Positions 39,903-53,900 of a DNA stretch of 64,000 nt are shown here, one piece after another. A program made the position numbers and the translations under genes. The notes under the pieces were generated by a model. The model ran no database searches and had not been told where the DNA came from. It saw only the letters and a program-made list of their open reading frames with translations. The stretch spans positions 186,001 to 250,000 of the forward strand of contig CP092877.1 of NCBI GenBank assembly GCA_030710605.1, in the 5' to 3' direction. Every line of letters begins with the position of its first letter. Position 1 is the stretch's first letter. This DNA comes from Cordylochernes scorpioides. Taxonomy: Eukaryota > Arthropoda > Arachnida > Pseudoscorpiones > Chernetidae.

Positions 39903-40002
39903 NNNNNNNNNNNNNNNNNNNNNNNNNNNNNNNNNNNNNNNNNNNNNNNNNNNNNNNNNNNNNNNNNNNNNNNNNNNNNNNNNNNNNNNNNNNNNNNNNN
40001 NN
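39903..40002. other. 100-N assembly gap
   Basis: Exactly 100 N, the usual placeholder for a join of unknown size. Sequence on the two sides need not be adjacent in the genome. Confidence 0.99.
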
Positions 40003-40361
40003 TATTGGTAACCCAAGCGCCTCACCAGGCGTATCTCACACGTTGCCGCGTAAACCGACCACTGGATGAAAGCCCTGAAAAGCCCCTAAAAGATGATCTA
40101 AGAATAAAAAAATTGAACAACATATGGCTGTGGAATCAACAAATCCAAAGAAACAAAATTGGTGACGAGATGACGCCACCTAAGGTCAGTGTCAAGCCAC
40201 TAGCCACAGCTGTTGGGGGACGACCCCAAGCTGTTTCCCTCCCCCCCCCCCCCCCCAAATGAGCAAGATGCCTCACCTAGCCCTACCACTTCACCGTGGT
40301 TAGCAGAAAGAGGCGGAGGATTTCGGTCCATCTGTGATCCTCACCAACGCAGTCAGGCAAC

Positions 40362-41070
40362 ATGACTCAAAAGAGTGCCAACTCTCCCTACAACAAGCCT
40401 CCTGCGAAGCGTCCACCACCTGCACAGGAGATCGAAGCTACGCGACAGAGAATCGCGGAATTCAGGGTACAGCAGTCCACGGGTATCAGGAACAGTACGT
40501 GTGGAGCAAGTATTGCCCGACTTCGGACAGCTACAATATCTGAAAGCTTTGGACAAGCTGATAGGAGGTAACAATATCCTCCAGCTGCCAAGAATGGACA
40601 GCTATGTACTCATTGGCCTCTCAACCAAGGCCTACGCTGACCGACTCATCGAAGATGGCCTGGAAATTGAGGAGGCCCTCCTTAAGTCCTTCCCCTTCCG
40701 CCAAAGGGCGGAAAAGGTAATCGTTAGCAACCTGCCCCTCTTTGTGGAAGATAGAGAAGTCATTGCTGCCTTAGGCCTTATTGGCAAATTACCTCTATCA
40801 CCCAAATATTCCTTACCGTAGGAGGCTTCACATTTGTGGACAGCAGGAGAGAGGTGTTCATCCTGCTGAACGAAGGGATGAAGCTGGAAAGGCTGCTACT
40901 GCGCCTCGACATCAAGTCCAAGGGGGGAGACCCTCCCTGCATTCCGCTCCTATGGAGTTAGATGCTCACGGTGCAGGGAAGGGACACCGTAGAGCCAACT
41001 GCTCCCTGAATGCAAAGACGTCTGCAGAAGTCTCCGGGGAGGCGCTCTCCAGCATAAACGTAGCTCCAAC
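40362..41070 (+). pseudogene. LINE ORF1 (gag-like, CCHC), left part
   Basis: Nucleic-acid-binding ORF1 protein of a non-LTR element. Start MTQKSANSPYNKPPAKRPPP at 40362; it then moves through three frames: VLPDFGQLQYLKALDKLIGG, YADRLIEDGLEIEEALLKSF, VGGFTFVDSRREVFILLNEG, LERLLLRLDIKSKG, and a CCHC knuckle (CSRC…GHRRANC, about 40963-41005). One break is at a run of six G (40922-40927) where five would keep the frame. The coding text is cut at 41070 by the giant LTR element and resumes in frame at 63642. A 5' region with a poly-C run (40242-40257) precedes the start. Confidence 0.8.
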
Positions 41071-42575
41071 TGTTAGATTCGTTCTAGCTCAGTGGTTAAA
41101 TTTTTCCTTTAGCATATATGTGCAAAAAATGTAACACACGCCAAATGCTTACATCAACTTGTATATTAACTTGGGTTAAGACTCAGATACACACGTAATA
41201 TGATATGGCGAACACAAAAGATCCATGTTTAATATTTAATATGTAATTTTGTTTCAGGGTAAAGGTATCACACACATCTCAAAAAAATAATAATAACTCA
41301 AAAGTTTTATTGTTATCTCAGTATACAAATTTCAATTATGGGTATTTTTTTACATGGATAAAATTTATTGTTTAAGGATTTCAAGCAAGAATGAGATTTT
41401 ATACTTATTAGGAACATAAATATGCCTTTCTCAACATATAAAAACATACCATAATTGGCAAACCTACCAAATAATACATAATGAACATGACGCCTTATTC
41501 TACCCTGGTAAAATTTTTACCTATAGAAGTGAGTTAAAATATGTCTTTCTGACATATTAAAGTAAGCTCAAAATTAACAAAGAAAAGATGCTAACATACC
41601 GTTTCCACTGGACATCAGCGCTCCCCACCGATCAGCCATCTTTTTCCGCGTCCCGTTCAAAAACTTGATAAAAAAAACTGCCGTTATCTTCAAAATAACG
41701 CTCCGAGGTAAGTCCTCAATTTTACTACAGAGTAATAAAATAATTAATATTCCTAGAATATAATAAAAAAATAAATATTATTAATTTAAAAATAATATAT
41801 TATTATTTTTAAAAGAGAGATATCGAAATAATAAATATAGATGCTTGATCCTTTGAGAAATTTAAAATTCTTCTTTTCTTTTAACAGAAAGGTTTGAGGT
41901 AATAAAAAGATTGGTAAAATAAGGATAATAAAATATATAATTTTATCTTTAAATTTAAAGTAATTTCTACTTTAGGAAATTCAAAATTAGGCTTCTTCTC
42001 ATTAAAAGGTTTTGAGATAATAATAAAATTGATCAAATAGGGATAACAAAATATAAATTTATTAATTTTAAATTTAATGTAATTTCTCCTTTAAGAAATT
42101 ATAAAAAATTACTAAATAATGCCCAATCTATCTAAATGTGATATCATAAGTTATATACAAAAAAAAAATAGAAAAAGAGGGTGAAGAGATGGGCTGGTTT
42201 AACAAAGAAGTATGCTCGAAGTCCTCTTCTTTCTTGTCGAGGCAGCTTCTCCATTGTCCACCAGCTTTCCATTTACACTGTGGGTGAACTTTAAAGGCAT
42301 AGGTGCCATCTCCCGCTGGGCATCTTCTCCGGCTTCTGGTCTTCCTCTGATTCTGTCTGCATCGGGCTTCTGGCTACTTAAACAGGGCCGATGTCATCTT
42401 CCTACAGCAGATCCAGGGCTGTGTCCTCCCCTGCCTTGACCTTTAAAGCACCGTCGGCCATTGTTGTGGGACTTCCACCTGGACACCAAACACTTTCGGC
42501 GAGACACTGTGTATATATATGATGTAAATGTTTACATCTTTGTTGGGTCTGCTTGGTGGAAAATCCAGCCCAACA
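41071..42575 (-). repeat. 3' LTR of the giant element
   Basis: 1505 bp. In element sense it begins TGTTGGGCTGGATTTTCC and ends …GAATCTAACA. Contains a GC-richer part (42190-42500) that looks transcribed, and AT-rich middle blocks. Confidence 0.88.
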
Positions 42576-42591
42576 ATTCCTCCCCTGCCAG
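42576..42591 (-). promoter_or_regulatory. polypurine tract of the giant element
   Basis: Reverse strand CTGGCAGGGGAGGAAT immediately before TGTTGGGC of the 3' LTR. Confidence 0.75.
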
Positions 42592-45500
42592 AGTGAAAAA
42601 AATGTGTTTATTCCAATTCATATCTGTTCATACTCTATGAGAAATATGAAATTGGGAGGAATGCATTTTTTTATGATACCAGTATGCAATAACCGACACT
42701 CAGGCAAAGGGGGAACAAACGGGCCATGGAACCTGGGACAGGTTAACCCATCGTAATTTCTGAAGGAAATTCTATCCTACCATTTAATGGGCAAAGTACT
42801 AAGCCCATCCTTTCGCTGTCTGTATTCCAGGGAGTCTTGGCCCAGATGTGAGTCGAATCCACACATTCCCGGCCGCAGTCCCTATGGGTGGAGATGGGGT
42901 GGTCTATACACAGATTCTGTGCAAACAGATTCTTATACCATTCTGGATAAACATAATCATTACGGGCGCCAAGGAATTGTGCATGTATTGTAGATATGCC
43001 CAATTCCTAAAACACATCTAAAATAAAAAAAACTTTATTAACTCTATATGATACATACGACAGCAAAGGAATGACTATACATGGTCACATAAGATAATGA
43101 TAATTAAAAAAAAACTAAAATTGCAGCTCCTATCAAATGACATCAATAATAGGGCAAACAGAAACGTGGGGAGTGATTATACATATCAAAGTTGCACGGA
43201 TACGATGTATGCCAAAATGGAGCAATGTAGATATACACAATGTTAAATAACAAAATTTTAAAATGGATATTTACTATAAGTAGAAAGGGAATGGCTTGAT
43301 ATATATATAGGCTATACGATGGTAAACAAATGAATATATAAACTGTGAATAAATTCTTCATTCGGTACATTTGTCCGGAGATGGTAACAATGCTGTTATC
43401 AAAATGTCACACATATTAATTATTCGTCCTGGAATCGGTCTCGTTATCTTATATTTTTGTAGCCTATAGCTCAAACCGTGCCTTATCTATATATGAATAT
43501 ACATGCAGATAATTAGAAAAAATAGGTAAGCATGGTGAATGATACATTAAATAAGTAAATATTATCTCTGTATAATAAATATGCCAAACTTCTTGAAGAA
43601 TATGATATATGGGAAGGAAATAACATTGATATGGGGGATATATTATGATAAATAAACAATATATATATATATGTTGTGATTAAAACTTGTTCAGTGTATT
43701 TTGTCTGAAGATGGTAACAACGCTGCTACCAAAATGTCACACATCTATAATCCGTATCGTGCTTTCTATATATACAAATATACATGAATATAATAAAGGA
43801 ATGATACATGATATATGATAATAATGAGCATATAATAATAATAAAACGAATAGATATGCACTGAGGGTCTAGGTCATTTCACTAGCATTTCAAATTCTAT
43901 ATGTAATATCTTAAAAACTTGTTCTTACCAACTCGTCACTGGGAGTGTTTGTCTGGCGTGTTCCCCGCTTCTCTTAAATCAAAATAAAATATATAGGAAG
44001 GAAATCTTGGTAGTCAATACATCTCCAAACCAGATTATTTCCAAATTACCTTATCTGTGGTGGCAATCTCACCTATCTTTGTTCTTAGCTGAACATTGTT
44101 GTTAACCTCTACTATACATTGTTTAGCTTATCTATAGAATGTGTACTCATATTTTTGACCAACAAATCCACTTTAATAAAAACACTTAAATTAACCCTGA
44201 AAATAAATTATGAAGATTAACCACCTAGGTCTAACTTATACCTTGTGATACATCTTCCCACTTGAGTTCTTAATATCTCTCTGAAAATTTGACTCTACGT
44301 CCAAAATAAAAAAAATAGAATAAACTCATTGCTCTGGGCCATTTTACAGCCAAAACAAAATTGATATTCGATCTTCCCTAAAAAAAAAAATTCTTCCTTC
44401 TCAAATATGGAACACTATATTGGCTTGTTCTGGCAATCTGCTTCAAAAGTTCATTTAGGTGTCCTACTAATTTAAAAATTTATATTTTCTCATAATGAGT
44501 TACTCTCGTTAAAAAAAAATTCTACTTACTAACTGGTATTTAGACTTGAATTCGTTCTAACTAAACGTATGGTAGACATAGTCTTTAATTAGGTGATTAA
44601 CTTTTGCTAGCCTGGGGCGATATAAAACGCAAAGAATCTGGACAGTCCACCTGTCACTTTGCTAATTGGTACCTAAAATCTGTAGACGGAATCGCCTCGT
44701 CTAATCATAACTTGTCTCTTACACGCTCCCATTGTTAACTCTCATTAGAAACCCCTTTAGACTTTGACTTAGGGACAAGGAGTTATAGGGACTCTGTTTT
44801 CCCACCACATGTTCCAAGTTTTTGTCCATAGAGGATTGGTTCCAAGCTGCGCAATTTATAGGGGAGCTTTCAACGTGCCGAACCTTCCCAACCTCCCGTC
44901 TGAATCACCCTCATCTCAGCCACGCTCGAAGCGTCGTAAACTACGATGTCAGATCGGTTTTCCGAGGTTTGTCGTTGTACACTTAGCTTGCGACATCGGC
45001 AACTAAATCCCCCACCTAGCACAAAGTTCACCTGATACCTCTCCGTTCCCTCTAATGAAGAGAAGTCTTGTGGGCTTTCTGGTCTGATCATAACCTCCCA
45101 CAATCTTCCAGTCTGAGAATCAAGACATGATCATTATCTACGATTCTTAGAATTCAAGTTGATATAATGAAATAGAGTGATTGATTACCCTAATAAAAGA
45201 AATCATACTTATACTCCCTTAGAAGGAGGCCTAACAAAATGGAGCGAATACCTTCATATCAATAGAGTTGTACAGTCCTGTGAGGCTATCGATCCTAACA
45301 AATAAAGAAATCAAAATTAGAAATTGAACCTATTAGTTCCCTGATCCTATTCTAAAGTACCTTTTGGATTAACAGTATGTTAAACTTTAACTTTGTGGCC
45401 TCATTCATTGATCATTACATTCATTCATTACATTCGCGATCGCATTCAAACTAAAGTTAGACTCTATCATAAAAACCAAAATACTATAAAAATACCATTA

Positions 45501-48100
45501 TCAATATGCCTTAATAGTAATAAATCTTCTAGGACAAATGTGACATCAAATAAAATTAAATGTTAAAACAGATCAGGGACTGAAGCCCTGGTTTACTCAA
45601 ATAAAAGAAAATGTCTCATACAAACTCTATATATATCAATTATCTATACATAGATAATTATTATTTATATTTAAACAAATTAATAAAATTGATTGTTAAC
45701 AATCAAATGCTGAAATCTAACCTATCTTTAAAAGTGTGCGTCTAACAGTTTGAAAATCTTCTTCTTATCTTGACACAAGGTGTCTAAACAAAACGAATCA
45801 TCAAAACTAGCACTTAAATTGGAGCGAAGTGAACCTCAAGCATTTACCTCATGCCAATCATGATAGATCTACAAGTGTCTGCTAACCCTACTTCCCATAT
45901 AAGGTTACTGGCATTCTTCTTTCCCTGCTATTCAGCTAAACTCTTTCTTTGGAATTATAGGGCTTTCAGTACTCAACCCGTTCTGGAGTTTAACAACAGA
46001 GATCACTTGTTATCCTAACATATCAACTCTTAGACCACAACTGCCTTACACACTCTCATTAGAAATTCTCTTTGGGCTGTATTCTAGACCTATGGAATTA
46101 GAGGGTGTCAAGTTTTAACCCAGCGCATATTCCGAGCCAGCCCATAGAGAATATATTACAAGCACAGCAGATATCTTATGCATCTAAGTTCCTTAGTTAT
46201 TCTTAAAGTTGAACCACTGTACAGAACCTTAAATAAAATTAAAACAAAATAAACTGTTGAACTTTTAAGTCTTAAATCACGACCTGCCTTTAATACAGGA
46301 ATGGCATCTTCAATAAAAAAAAAGAAGAAGAAAAAAAAAAACTGAAAACTCCTTACAATGAACATTTAACACAAACACAAGGTTGTAGCCTTAAAAAAGA
46401 AAAACTGAAAGAAACTGAAACCCTTTACAATGACACTGTTGTATTCCCGTTTTTAGACAAATGGGAATGGAGCATGTAAGATGTGACTTAGAAAAATTTC
46501 CCCATTAAAAATATTCAAGTGTGACATTTTGGTAACAACGTCGCTACCATCTTCGGAATAGCGTGTAACATAGAAATAGACAAAATATAGGACTTAAGCA
46601 GCTAAGGTTATACTTGAGGAGATAGAATATCAAATAATATATAGGGAACAGAAGGATTTGAGGATTACGTAACTCCAAGTAAAACTTTCTTCCATGCCAG
46701 GCGTGGGAGGGATCCCCCAAAGGGGGCACAAAATCGGGGAGGCCTGTTGACAGATTCCTTCCTGGAATGTATAGAGCGTCGGGCGTCCTGACGCTAACAA
46801 GGTCTCTGGTATGTGAAAATTCCAACATCCCAGGGGTATCAACTTCCCTTTTGAAGAAAGGAGATAATGATGGGGCCTGGGGGGGGGGGGGGTGTCAACT
46901 ATCTTTTTAAGAGACTTCTGGAATAATGTCCTTTCTTGACTTTATCCGCGAAATCTAGTACGACTCTATTCTTTTACTATTCTCCCTCAATACACTTGTC
47001 TGGCACCGATCTCTTCTAAAATTATCCATAGTCATTTTGTGGCATATACTGTGTAACATCCATGAAATCATTATTAAATTAGATAATCTATAAAAGACAC
47101 CTTCTGGAGATTTAGCAACCCATTGAAGACGCTGGGAACTATTTCAGAGAGGGAAATTATAGCAATAGATCTCTATAATTTCTACAGATCAATTGTAAAT
47201 AGATTCATACACAAAAGATATAGTGAGGAAAGTTTAGGACAGATGTGTAAAGAGATTCCTCATTAAAATAAGGCTCACGTGTACTTGGGAAAAAGGAGGG
47301 AAATGTTGAATTATTCTTGTTCCTACAATAAATTGAATAACCTATAAAATAATGGTCGGCTCTCCCACCAAAATAGACGCTGGAAAATATAAGGCAACAT
47401 GGGTCTTATTAAATTTAAATCAACGAATGGTATAATGGTAGATATGATGGAAAACATACTGAAACATAGACAGGAGAACTGGCTTCTTTGATCACAGTGG
47501 GTATGACAGGCACTTTCGACAATGCATGTTGGTCAGGAATTATTAGAAGACTTGATTTTTTAGTAATATTCCCTCCAAATAGGTAAGAATCATACAACAT
47601 TTCATTTAAACAGTGAAAGAAGGGCAAATCCCTCATATGGAAATACAAATATTACTAAAATCTGACAAAGAGATACCCTCAAGGTAGACCTAATAAAGTC
47701 ATATTTGCATCTATTGCTGTATTAAAATATCACAGCAAAGGTACAGTACACAACTCCATTCCATCAGAATCGGTAGTTCTATATTCCAATACAATCTGTA
47801 ACAATAATAAGATGTGGGGGTAGTACCATAAAACAAAAGAATGAAATATGTATGAGAGGAAACAAAATTCTCCATATAAGTTATATACTAGATATTTATT
47901 CAAATTAAATAAAATTTGGGAACATTTCTATACTGGCGAGATATGCTATTTACATAATGATCTAGATAGAGGTGACTTGAAGTTACAAATTTGCCTTTAT
48001 AAAGGGGAAAGCCTAGATCTCCATCTATTCTGGCGGGACAAAATATAAGAACCCTATCATTCCTTTTAAGTTACTTAAAGCCCTTTAGGGCCCATGCAAA
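42592..48100. other. giant element interior, segment A: non-coding
   Basis: No protein family recognised. The longest reverse frame (42743-43003, 86 codons, with RNDYVYPEWYKN and CVDSTHIWAKTPWN) is unassigned. Three short relics of the hammerhead-like PLE motif (ggtaacaa…aaaatgtcacac) lie at 43378-43425, 43701-43745 and, inverted, 46505-46560. Two related blocks (44716-44810 and 46035-46150, ctctcattagaaa) indicate an old internal duplication. A run of 12 G is at 46880. Confidence 0.6.
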
Positions 48101-48102
48101 AT

Positions 48103-48324
48103 CTAAGTTAGTTTCTGCTCGAAAAAGGGGGGTGCTAAGCCATAATGGCAAAGAGGCTTACCTTCTCTCGAAAGCGCCGGCAAGGTCTGGTCTCCTCCTC
48201 TCTGCGTCTCGAGCCCGACTGTCGACTTTCCTTCTGACTGAGCGACTCTGGTTGAATCTCTCCTGAATCTGCCCTCCTTTGGCAAAAAAACCCTCTTTTT
48301 ATCCTTGCCTCTCTCCATTTTCAT
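48103..48324 (-). CDS. short hypothetical frame inside the giant element
   Basis: 73 codons, strongly basic and GC-richer than its surroundings (MKMERGKDKKRVFLPKEGRF…). A CCAAT box (ccaatag on the reverse strand, about 48350) lies just upstream. No known family. It may equally be an untranslated GC-rich patch, so real coding is doubtful. Confidence 0.2.
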   Translation of the reverse strand: MKMERGKDKKRVFLPKEGRFRRDSTRVAQSEGKSTVGLETQRGGDQTLPALSREGKPLCHYGLAPPFFEQKLT

Positions 48325-48815
48325 TCGCTACTCGCGCCAAAGTTTCTATTGGTTGGCATTTTCATTCGTCGAAATAGAACACGCACGTGATCATGACCAC
48401 GCCTCCAATTTACCGAGTTGCCGCGAGAGAGAAAAAAAAAATTGTAGATTGAAAAACAATTAATTCCTTTAGGAAATTAAATAATATATATATTCCGAGT
48501 ATTAAAAAAAATATTGATTTAAATGTTTATATGACAAATTATTTTCTTTTGGTCACCTCTATCTAAAATGAGGGGCATATATGTACATATGGTACAGCAG
48601 CTTCCAGCACGGATGTCTCTGGATGTCACTGGTGTCTTCTTCTCCACCAGGCATCAGCTTTCGGCATGGAAGTCTGGTGTCATCAAGTGTCTAGGTTTCT
48701 GGGCAAAAAGGTAGTCTATAAGTCTATGTGGGAGGGAAGCCATGTATCCAGTTGATGTTGACCATACATCCCCTGTTGGGGTATTATTACAAAAAAGTAC
48801 CCCAACAACACTTAG
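48325..48815. other. giant element interior, possible old LTR relic
   Basis: 48600-48808 ends ccccaacaaca and contains cttctccaccaggcatcagc, loosely like the LTR's cttctcca…ccaccagcttt and its cccaaca end. It may be a diverged LTR fragment; the resemblance is weak. Confidence 0.25.
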
Positions 48816-48819
48816 AATC

Positions 48820-50030
48820 TAAAGCCATGGTTGTAGCGTAAAAAAAAAAAAAGAACTGAAAATTCTTTAAGACCACATTCTAGGGCCTTTTAACTCACTT
48901 TCTAACACTTCATACTATGATCAAAATTTAACTAAACTTTAGTACACATTCTATAGATTTATTCATTTATTATGATCCTTTAGCACGAAAGCACATATTG
49001 TGGCTTAAAATTAAAAGAAAAACTGAAAACTCCTTAAAATCATCATAACCTTAAGACAAAATTGTAGCATAAAATAAAAGTAAACTGAAAATTCTTTAAA
49101 ATTCATCATAATACTAAGACAAACTGTAGCTTAAAATAAAAAAATACATAAGGAGGACTGAAAACTCTTTAAGTCGCATCCTAACATTAAAAACAAAGTG
49201 TTGTAAAAAAAAAACTGAGTAACTCTTTAAATTTATATACCAACACTAAAACAAGGTTGTGAAAAACCCTTCCAACGACGGACTAACATTAAAACACGGT
49301 TGCGAAATCCTTTAAATGATATACTACACAAAGACAAGGTTGTGACAACCCTTAAAATTGACATACCAACACTAAAACAAGGTTGTGAAAACCCCTTTCA
49401 ACGATGGACTAACATTAAAACACGGTTGTGAAACTCTCTACAATGACACATAAACACTAAAACAGGTTGTGAAAACCCCTTTCAATGACGGACAAACATT
49501 AAAACACGGTTGTGAAATACTTTAAATGATATACTACACAAAGACAAGGTTGTGACAACCCTTAAAATTGATATACCAATACTAAAACAAGGTTGTGAAA
49601 ACCCCTTTCAACGACGGACTAACATTAAAACACGGTTGTGAAACTCTACAATGACACATAAACACTAAAACAGGTTGTGACAACTTTTTTAAAGATGACA
49701 TACAAACACTAAAACATGTTGTGAGGACTCTTTATAATGATCCTTTAGCACTAAAGCACATATTGTGTCTTAAAATAAAAGAAAAACTGAAAACTCCTTA
49801 AAATTATCATAACCTTAGGACAAAATTGTAGCATAAAATAAAAAGTAAACTGAAAATTCTTTAAAATTCATCATAATACTAAGACAAAACTGTAGCTTAA
49901 AATAAAAAAAATACATAAGGGGGACTGAAAACTCTAAGTCGCATCCTAACATTAACTCTCTAAAATCATATACCAACACTAAAACAAAAGTTGTAGCCAG
50001 AAAAAAAAAAACTGGAAACCCTCCAAGGAA
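48820..50030. repeat. degenerate 55-65-bp minisatellite in the giant element
   Basis: About 20 units related to actaaaacaaggttgtgaaa-acccctttcaacgacggact or to aactgaaaactccttaaaat. Two unit subtypes alternate, and larger blocks repeat (49200-49450 versus 49470-49680; 48960-49160 versus 49735-49950). A small relic of the same unit lies at 46320-46430. Confidence 0.85.
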
Positions 50031-50282
50031 ATTCTGGCTTCTCAAAAGGAGAAAACATACTTGTTATTTAATATAACCTAATATTATAACTAATATAGAC
50101 CTATGTGTATAAATTAGTGTATATAGTTGCTGAAATTAAGGTAAATCAGCTTATACAAACTCTCAGTGCATATTTTGTACTATTTACAAATATGGGCTTC
50201 TAGTCTAAAACAAATGATCTATCAACACTACGTGGTAAAGAGCCAAAATAGTTCTATCGAGGTGATAGTGCGGACAACAGCT

Positions 50283-50940
50283 ACGCTTTAAACATTGAAT
50301 GCACTTTCTTCTATCATCTTCCCACCGTCTTTCTATCGATCTTTATCTTCTATTTGCAAACCCTTTACCAACTTTCCTCAATTCCTTCGCTTTCAACATC
50401 TCTTCGCATCTTCCTACAATTCTCTGTCGATTTTCGACATGCTTCGACGTCTTTCTAACATTTCTTTCTTTACACTTTATAATACCTTTCACTGTCGATT
50501 TCCTTCTCTTTCCTTCCTTTCATCTCTATTCCATTACTATTCGTCTTACTATTCATCGCTTTCTATCCCTCTCAACACTTCTCATCTCTTTCAACACCTT
50601 TCAAAAACTTTTAGCATCCTTTAGCACTTTCTTTCATCCTCTCGTCTCTATTCATTGCTTTCGATATACCTCTCTCCATCTCTTACAATAGCTTGTAACA
50701 CTCTTACATCATCCTTTCAATATCTTTCGACATGTTTCTACACCTTTCTCGCATCTCCGTTTATCGCTTTCAACACTCTTCAACATCGTTCAACACTTTC
50801 TTATACTTCTCACCTCCTTTCTTCCTTCCTAAGATCTCTATCCTTCGCTTTTAACACACTTCAACGCCTTTTCATCACTCTTTCATCGTCTTTTAGACGC
50901 TATTCAACCCCCTTTCATCCCTCTGAAGTCTCTTCGAAAC
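50283..50940. repeat. 650-bp polypyrimidine tract
   Basis: The + strand is dominated by ctttc/cttc/catc words (for example ctttcaacacctttc) for about 650 bp, so the element's sense strand is purine-rich. It gives long but meaningless open frames (Ser/Phe/Leu/His-rich). Confidence 0.85.
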
Positions 50941-53900
50941 CCGTCATCGGGAATTGGATCCCGATTTATTACTATTCTTCATTTTGAAACTACTCTGGTA
51001 TACCATCCCCTCCCCTGTCAGCTCTATGCTAAAGTCTGACATTCGTTCAGGGCGAAGGCTACTACAAAATCTCGAGGAAATTCCTGAGAACCTGTTTTCA
51101 CCCCCTAATCTCCCCTTCGAGGAGATAAGCTCTTCCTTGAAACTAGCTAGCTATGGTAGCCTACTGATAAAGGCGCTGTTCTCTCAGCCTTTACTGTATA
51201 TCAGAATGAACTATTAATTATTACTAGTGTAATATTATTCTGACAGTCTATGATCTTTAATCCTTTATACACACTTGGCGAGGTAGTCATCTTGTTAACA
51301 GCAAAAAGAAAATCCATAACACTATAGACCAGTTAAAACGCAATAAAGTTAAATAAATAATTTGCTTCAACCAAATGAAATAGGGCAGCCTTATCATGGA
51401 AATTGGAGATATATATGTACGAAAGTCAGTTGCCCTATAACTCGAATATTTGTTCTTAATGGGTTACACCTAATTGCCAATATTAAACAATGCTGATTGT
51501 CTACACTTACAATATGCATTGACGTGAGTAACTTTGAAAATTTTTAACATAAGATTTTCAAATTTTAAGGTGTCATAAAGAAAAATTCTATAAAAAAAAA
51601 AAAAAATTCTGCCCAATTTTATCTTTCCCATTTAATACATAATGAATTTTTATGAAATGACTGTTTCTTATGCAGCTTTCCATCATATTGTTCCTTTCCT
51701 TATTCCAGCCGGAACTCTTGTTCACTACACGTTGGTTCGGAAAAAAAAAATACTGTCAATTGTAGGCTAATCTCTCTTACGCCTTTCATGATAACGTGTA
51801 CTTTGTCTTGACTTGGTTTGATTCAGCACGCCTCCCTATCGGAATCTCGTTAGAATACAGAGTTGGACATTTAACATATATATATCGTAATGGTACCAAG
51901 GATTTGTCTCGTTAAGACATGGCTGTCGCAGTGATTTCTCGTGGTATGACAGAGGTGAACCGAGCTTAGATACGTCTGATCGGGTCCGAGTTGGCACAAC
52001 CATATCTTGCGTAGGTTACTTGGCATGTCGATAGTTAATTTTGGAAGATCTGGGCGAATCAGGTGCATCAGCCTTGCAGATGGATGTATATAGAATAAAT
52101 CTCTATATTTTATAAATGATGCATATATTTCCGATGATTTCTTCACATACTACCACGATGACCCCCTCTTCAACTGGTTCATGTCACGTGGTTTTGCGCG
52201 CGGAGGCGCTCATTGGGATATTGTTGTATATCGTTCTTCAGCTCACGTCCATCTTCGTGAGCATCTTAACCCTATTAATAATGTACAATCTTGTAGGCAA
52301 AATTACATGCCCCGACATCCACAGTTCAAGACTACGCAAGATACCCTCCCTAGTCTTCAAGGCCTATTCCCGACCCCAGAAATGTAGTCTTTGCTACTGG
52401 TCACCAATGTCTGATGCCACATTTCATAAAATTACGAAAGCCGGTGTCGAAACGGGTTTTAGGTCTGTTGTGATGCTATAATCCTTTCTTTTGTTACTGG
52501 CTTCTGCTGCCAAATACTCTGAAGGTGGTGGGGTAGATAAGGGCTTCTGGAAGGGCTTATCAAACCAGTCAAGTGTAAACATACACGAGGTGCAATACTC
52601 TCTATCTCTGTTTATCTAAGGTTATCTATAACCACATATCTGGTAAACTGCTAAGTTCTTATTTCGGAATAGAGCCATTAATTTCCAAAGGACGCAGGTT
52701 AAAAAAATGATTTCGTTCTTTGGCAGGAGTTAAAGAAAAGAAACAACAAATTTCACTACTTTCATTAAAAAGGAAAACCTTCCCCACCAAATTCTGTAAT
52801 ATGGATTATCATACTATAAAATCGCTATTGAACTGGATACGAAAATAACTAAATAATAAAATATAAATACACCTATAAATGGGAGAGATAAAATTATGTG
52901 CAGTAATTATTTGTAATGTGCGTGACACATGCAAAAAAAAAAATACAATCAAAGATGACCGAAAAAAAAATTGTACTATTTAGTTTTTCAAATCTTTAAA
53001 AACAGTTTTCCAAATCTACCAAAGATAGTTTGTTAATATTCGATGATTATTGTAACCCTCATTAAACGGAATAACTACTCCCTTTGATATAGATACACAT
53101 CCAGCTATCAGGATATATCTTGCTGTCCATCTTTCTTTGCTTTATAACGGTTCAAAATTATTAAGAAAAACAAAAGCTAAACATATGACTGGCCTAAATT
53201 TCTATGGAATTTCATCATGCCCTCTGTTGGCAACTATTCACTGTAATCAAATACTATCGAGATGCTTTTATTTGTCCTCATCCAAGAGAAAAAATATTTC
53301 AGAAAATAGAATCTTGGAAATTTTACCTAGGACAATTTTGTGGAAAGAAAAAAAGAAAATTGTACATTTATAACTTCAAGGTGATCTTCCCATGCCAGTG
53401 TGTATACAGGATATTTAGGATTAAGCAGGAAAAGGAATTCTTTAGCGTCTTTAAATTCATATATAGTTGGAGGCGGCATGGATTGAAAGTCGGTCGCCGG
53501 GCGCGTTCCTTGATTCGCCATATTGGAATTTTATCGTGACTAGGTCGTCACACAAATATTTATGTTGAAGTTCGCATCAGAAGGGGGGTGGAAAGGCGGT
53601 GAAACCCAACACTTGAAAGATTATACTAACAAGGGAAAGCAATTCTGGTTATCTGTGATACTGGTATGTAAAATGTTTGCAATAAAAAATGTTGTAAAAT
53701 CTAAGTATATAATTAAATATTAGGCGGATTTTGCTCACAAATGCCAAAGAAATAAAATCCCGGTAAATAAATATAAATTCAGTTGTTCTATTTCATAATA
53801 ATCTAAAGCGCGGTAAGTAAATGTTTGCGATAACTAGATAGAAAGGATCGCGATTTGTGTTACTAAAAAAATAAAGAATTATCTTAAAGATGACATGTGG

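Noticed and set aside
50295..50987. Ser/Phe/Leu-rich frames of 109-130 codons
   Set aside because: Translation of a polypyrimidine tract; no motif and two overlapping frames look alike.
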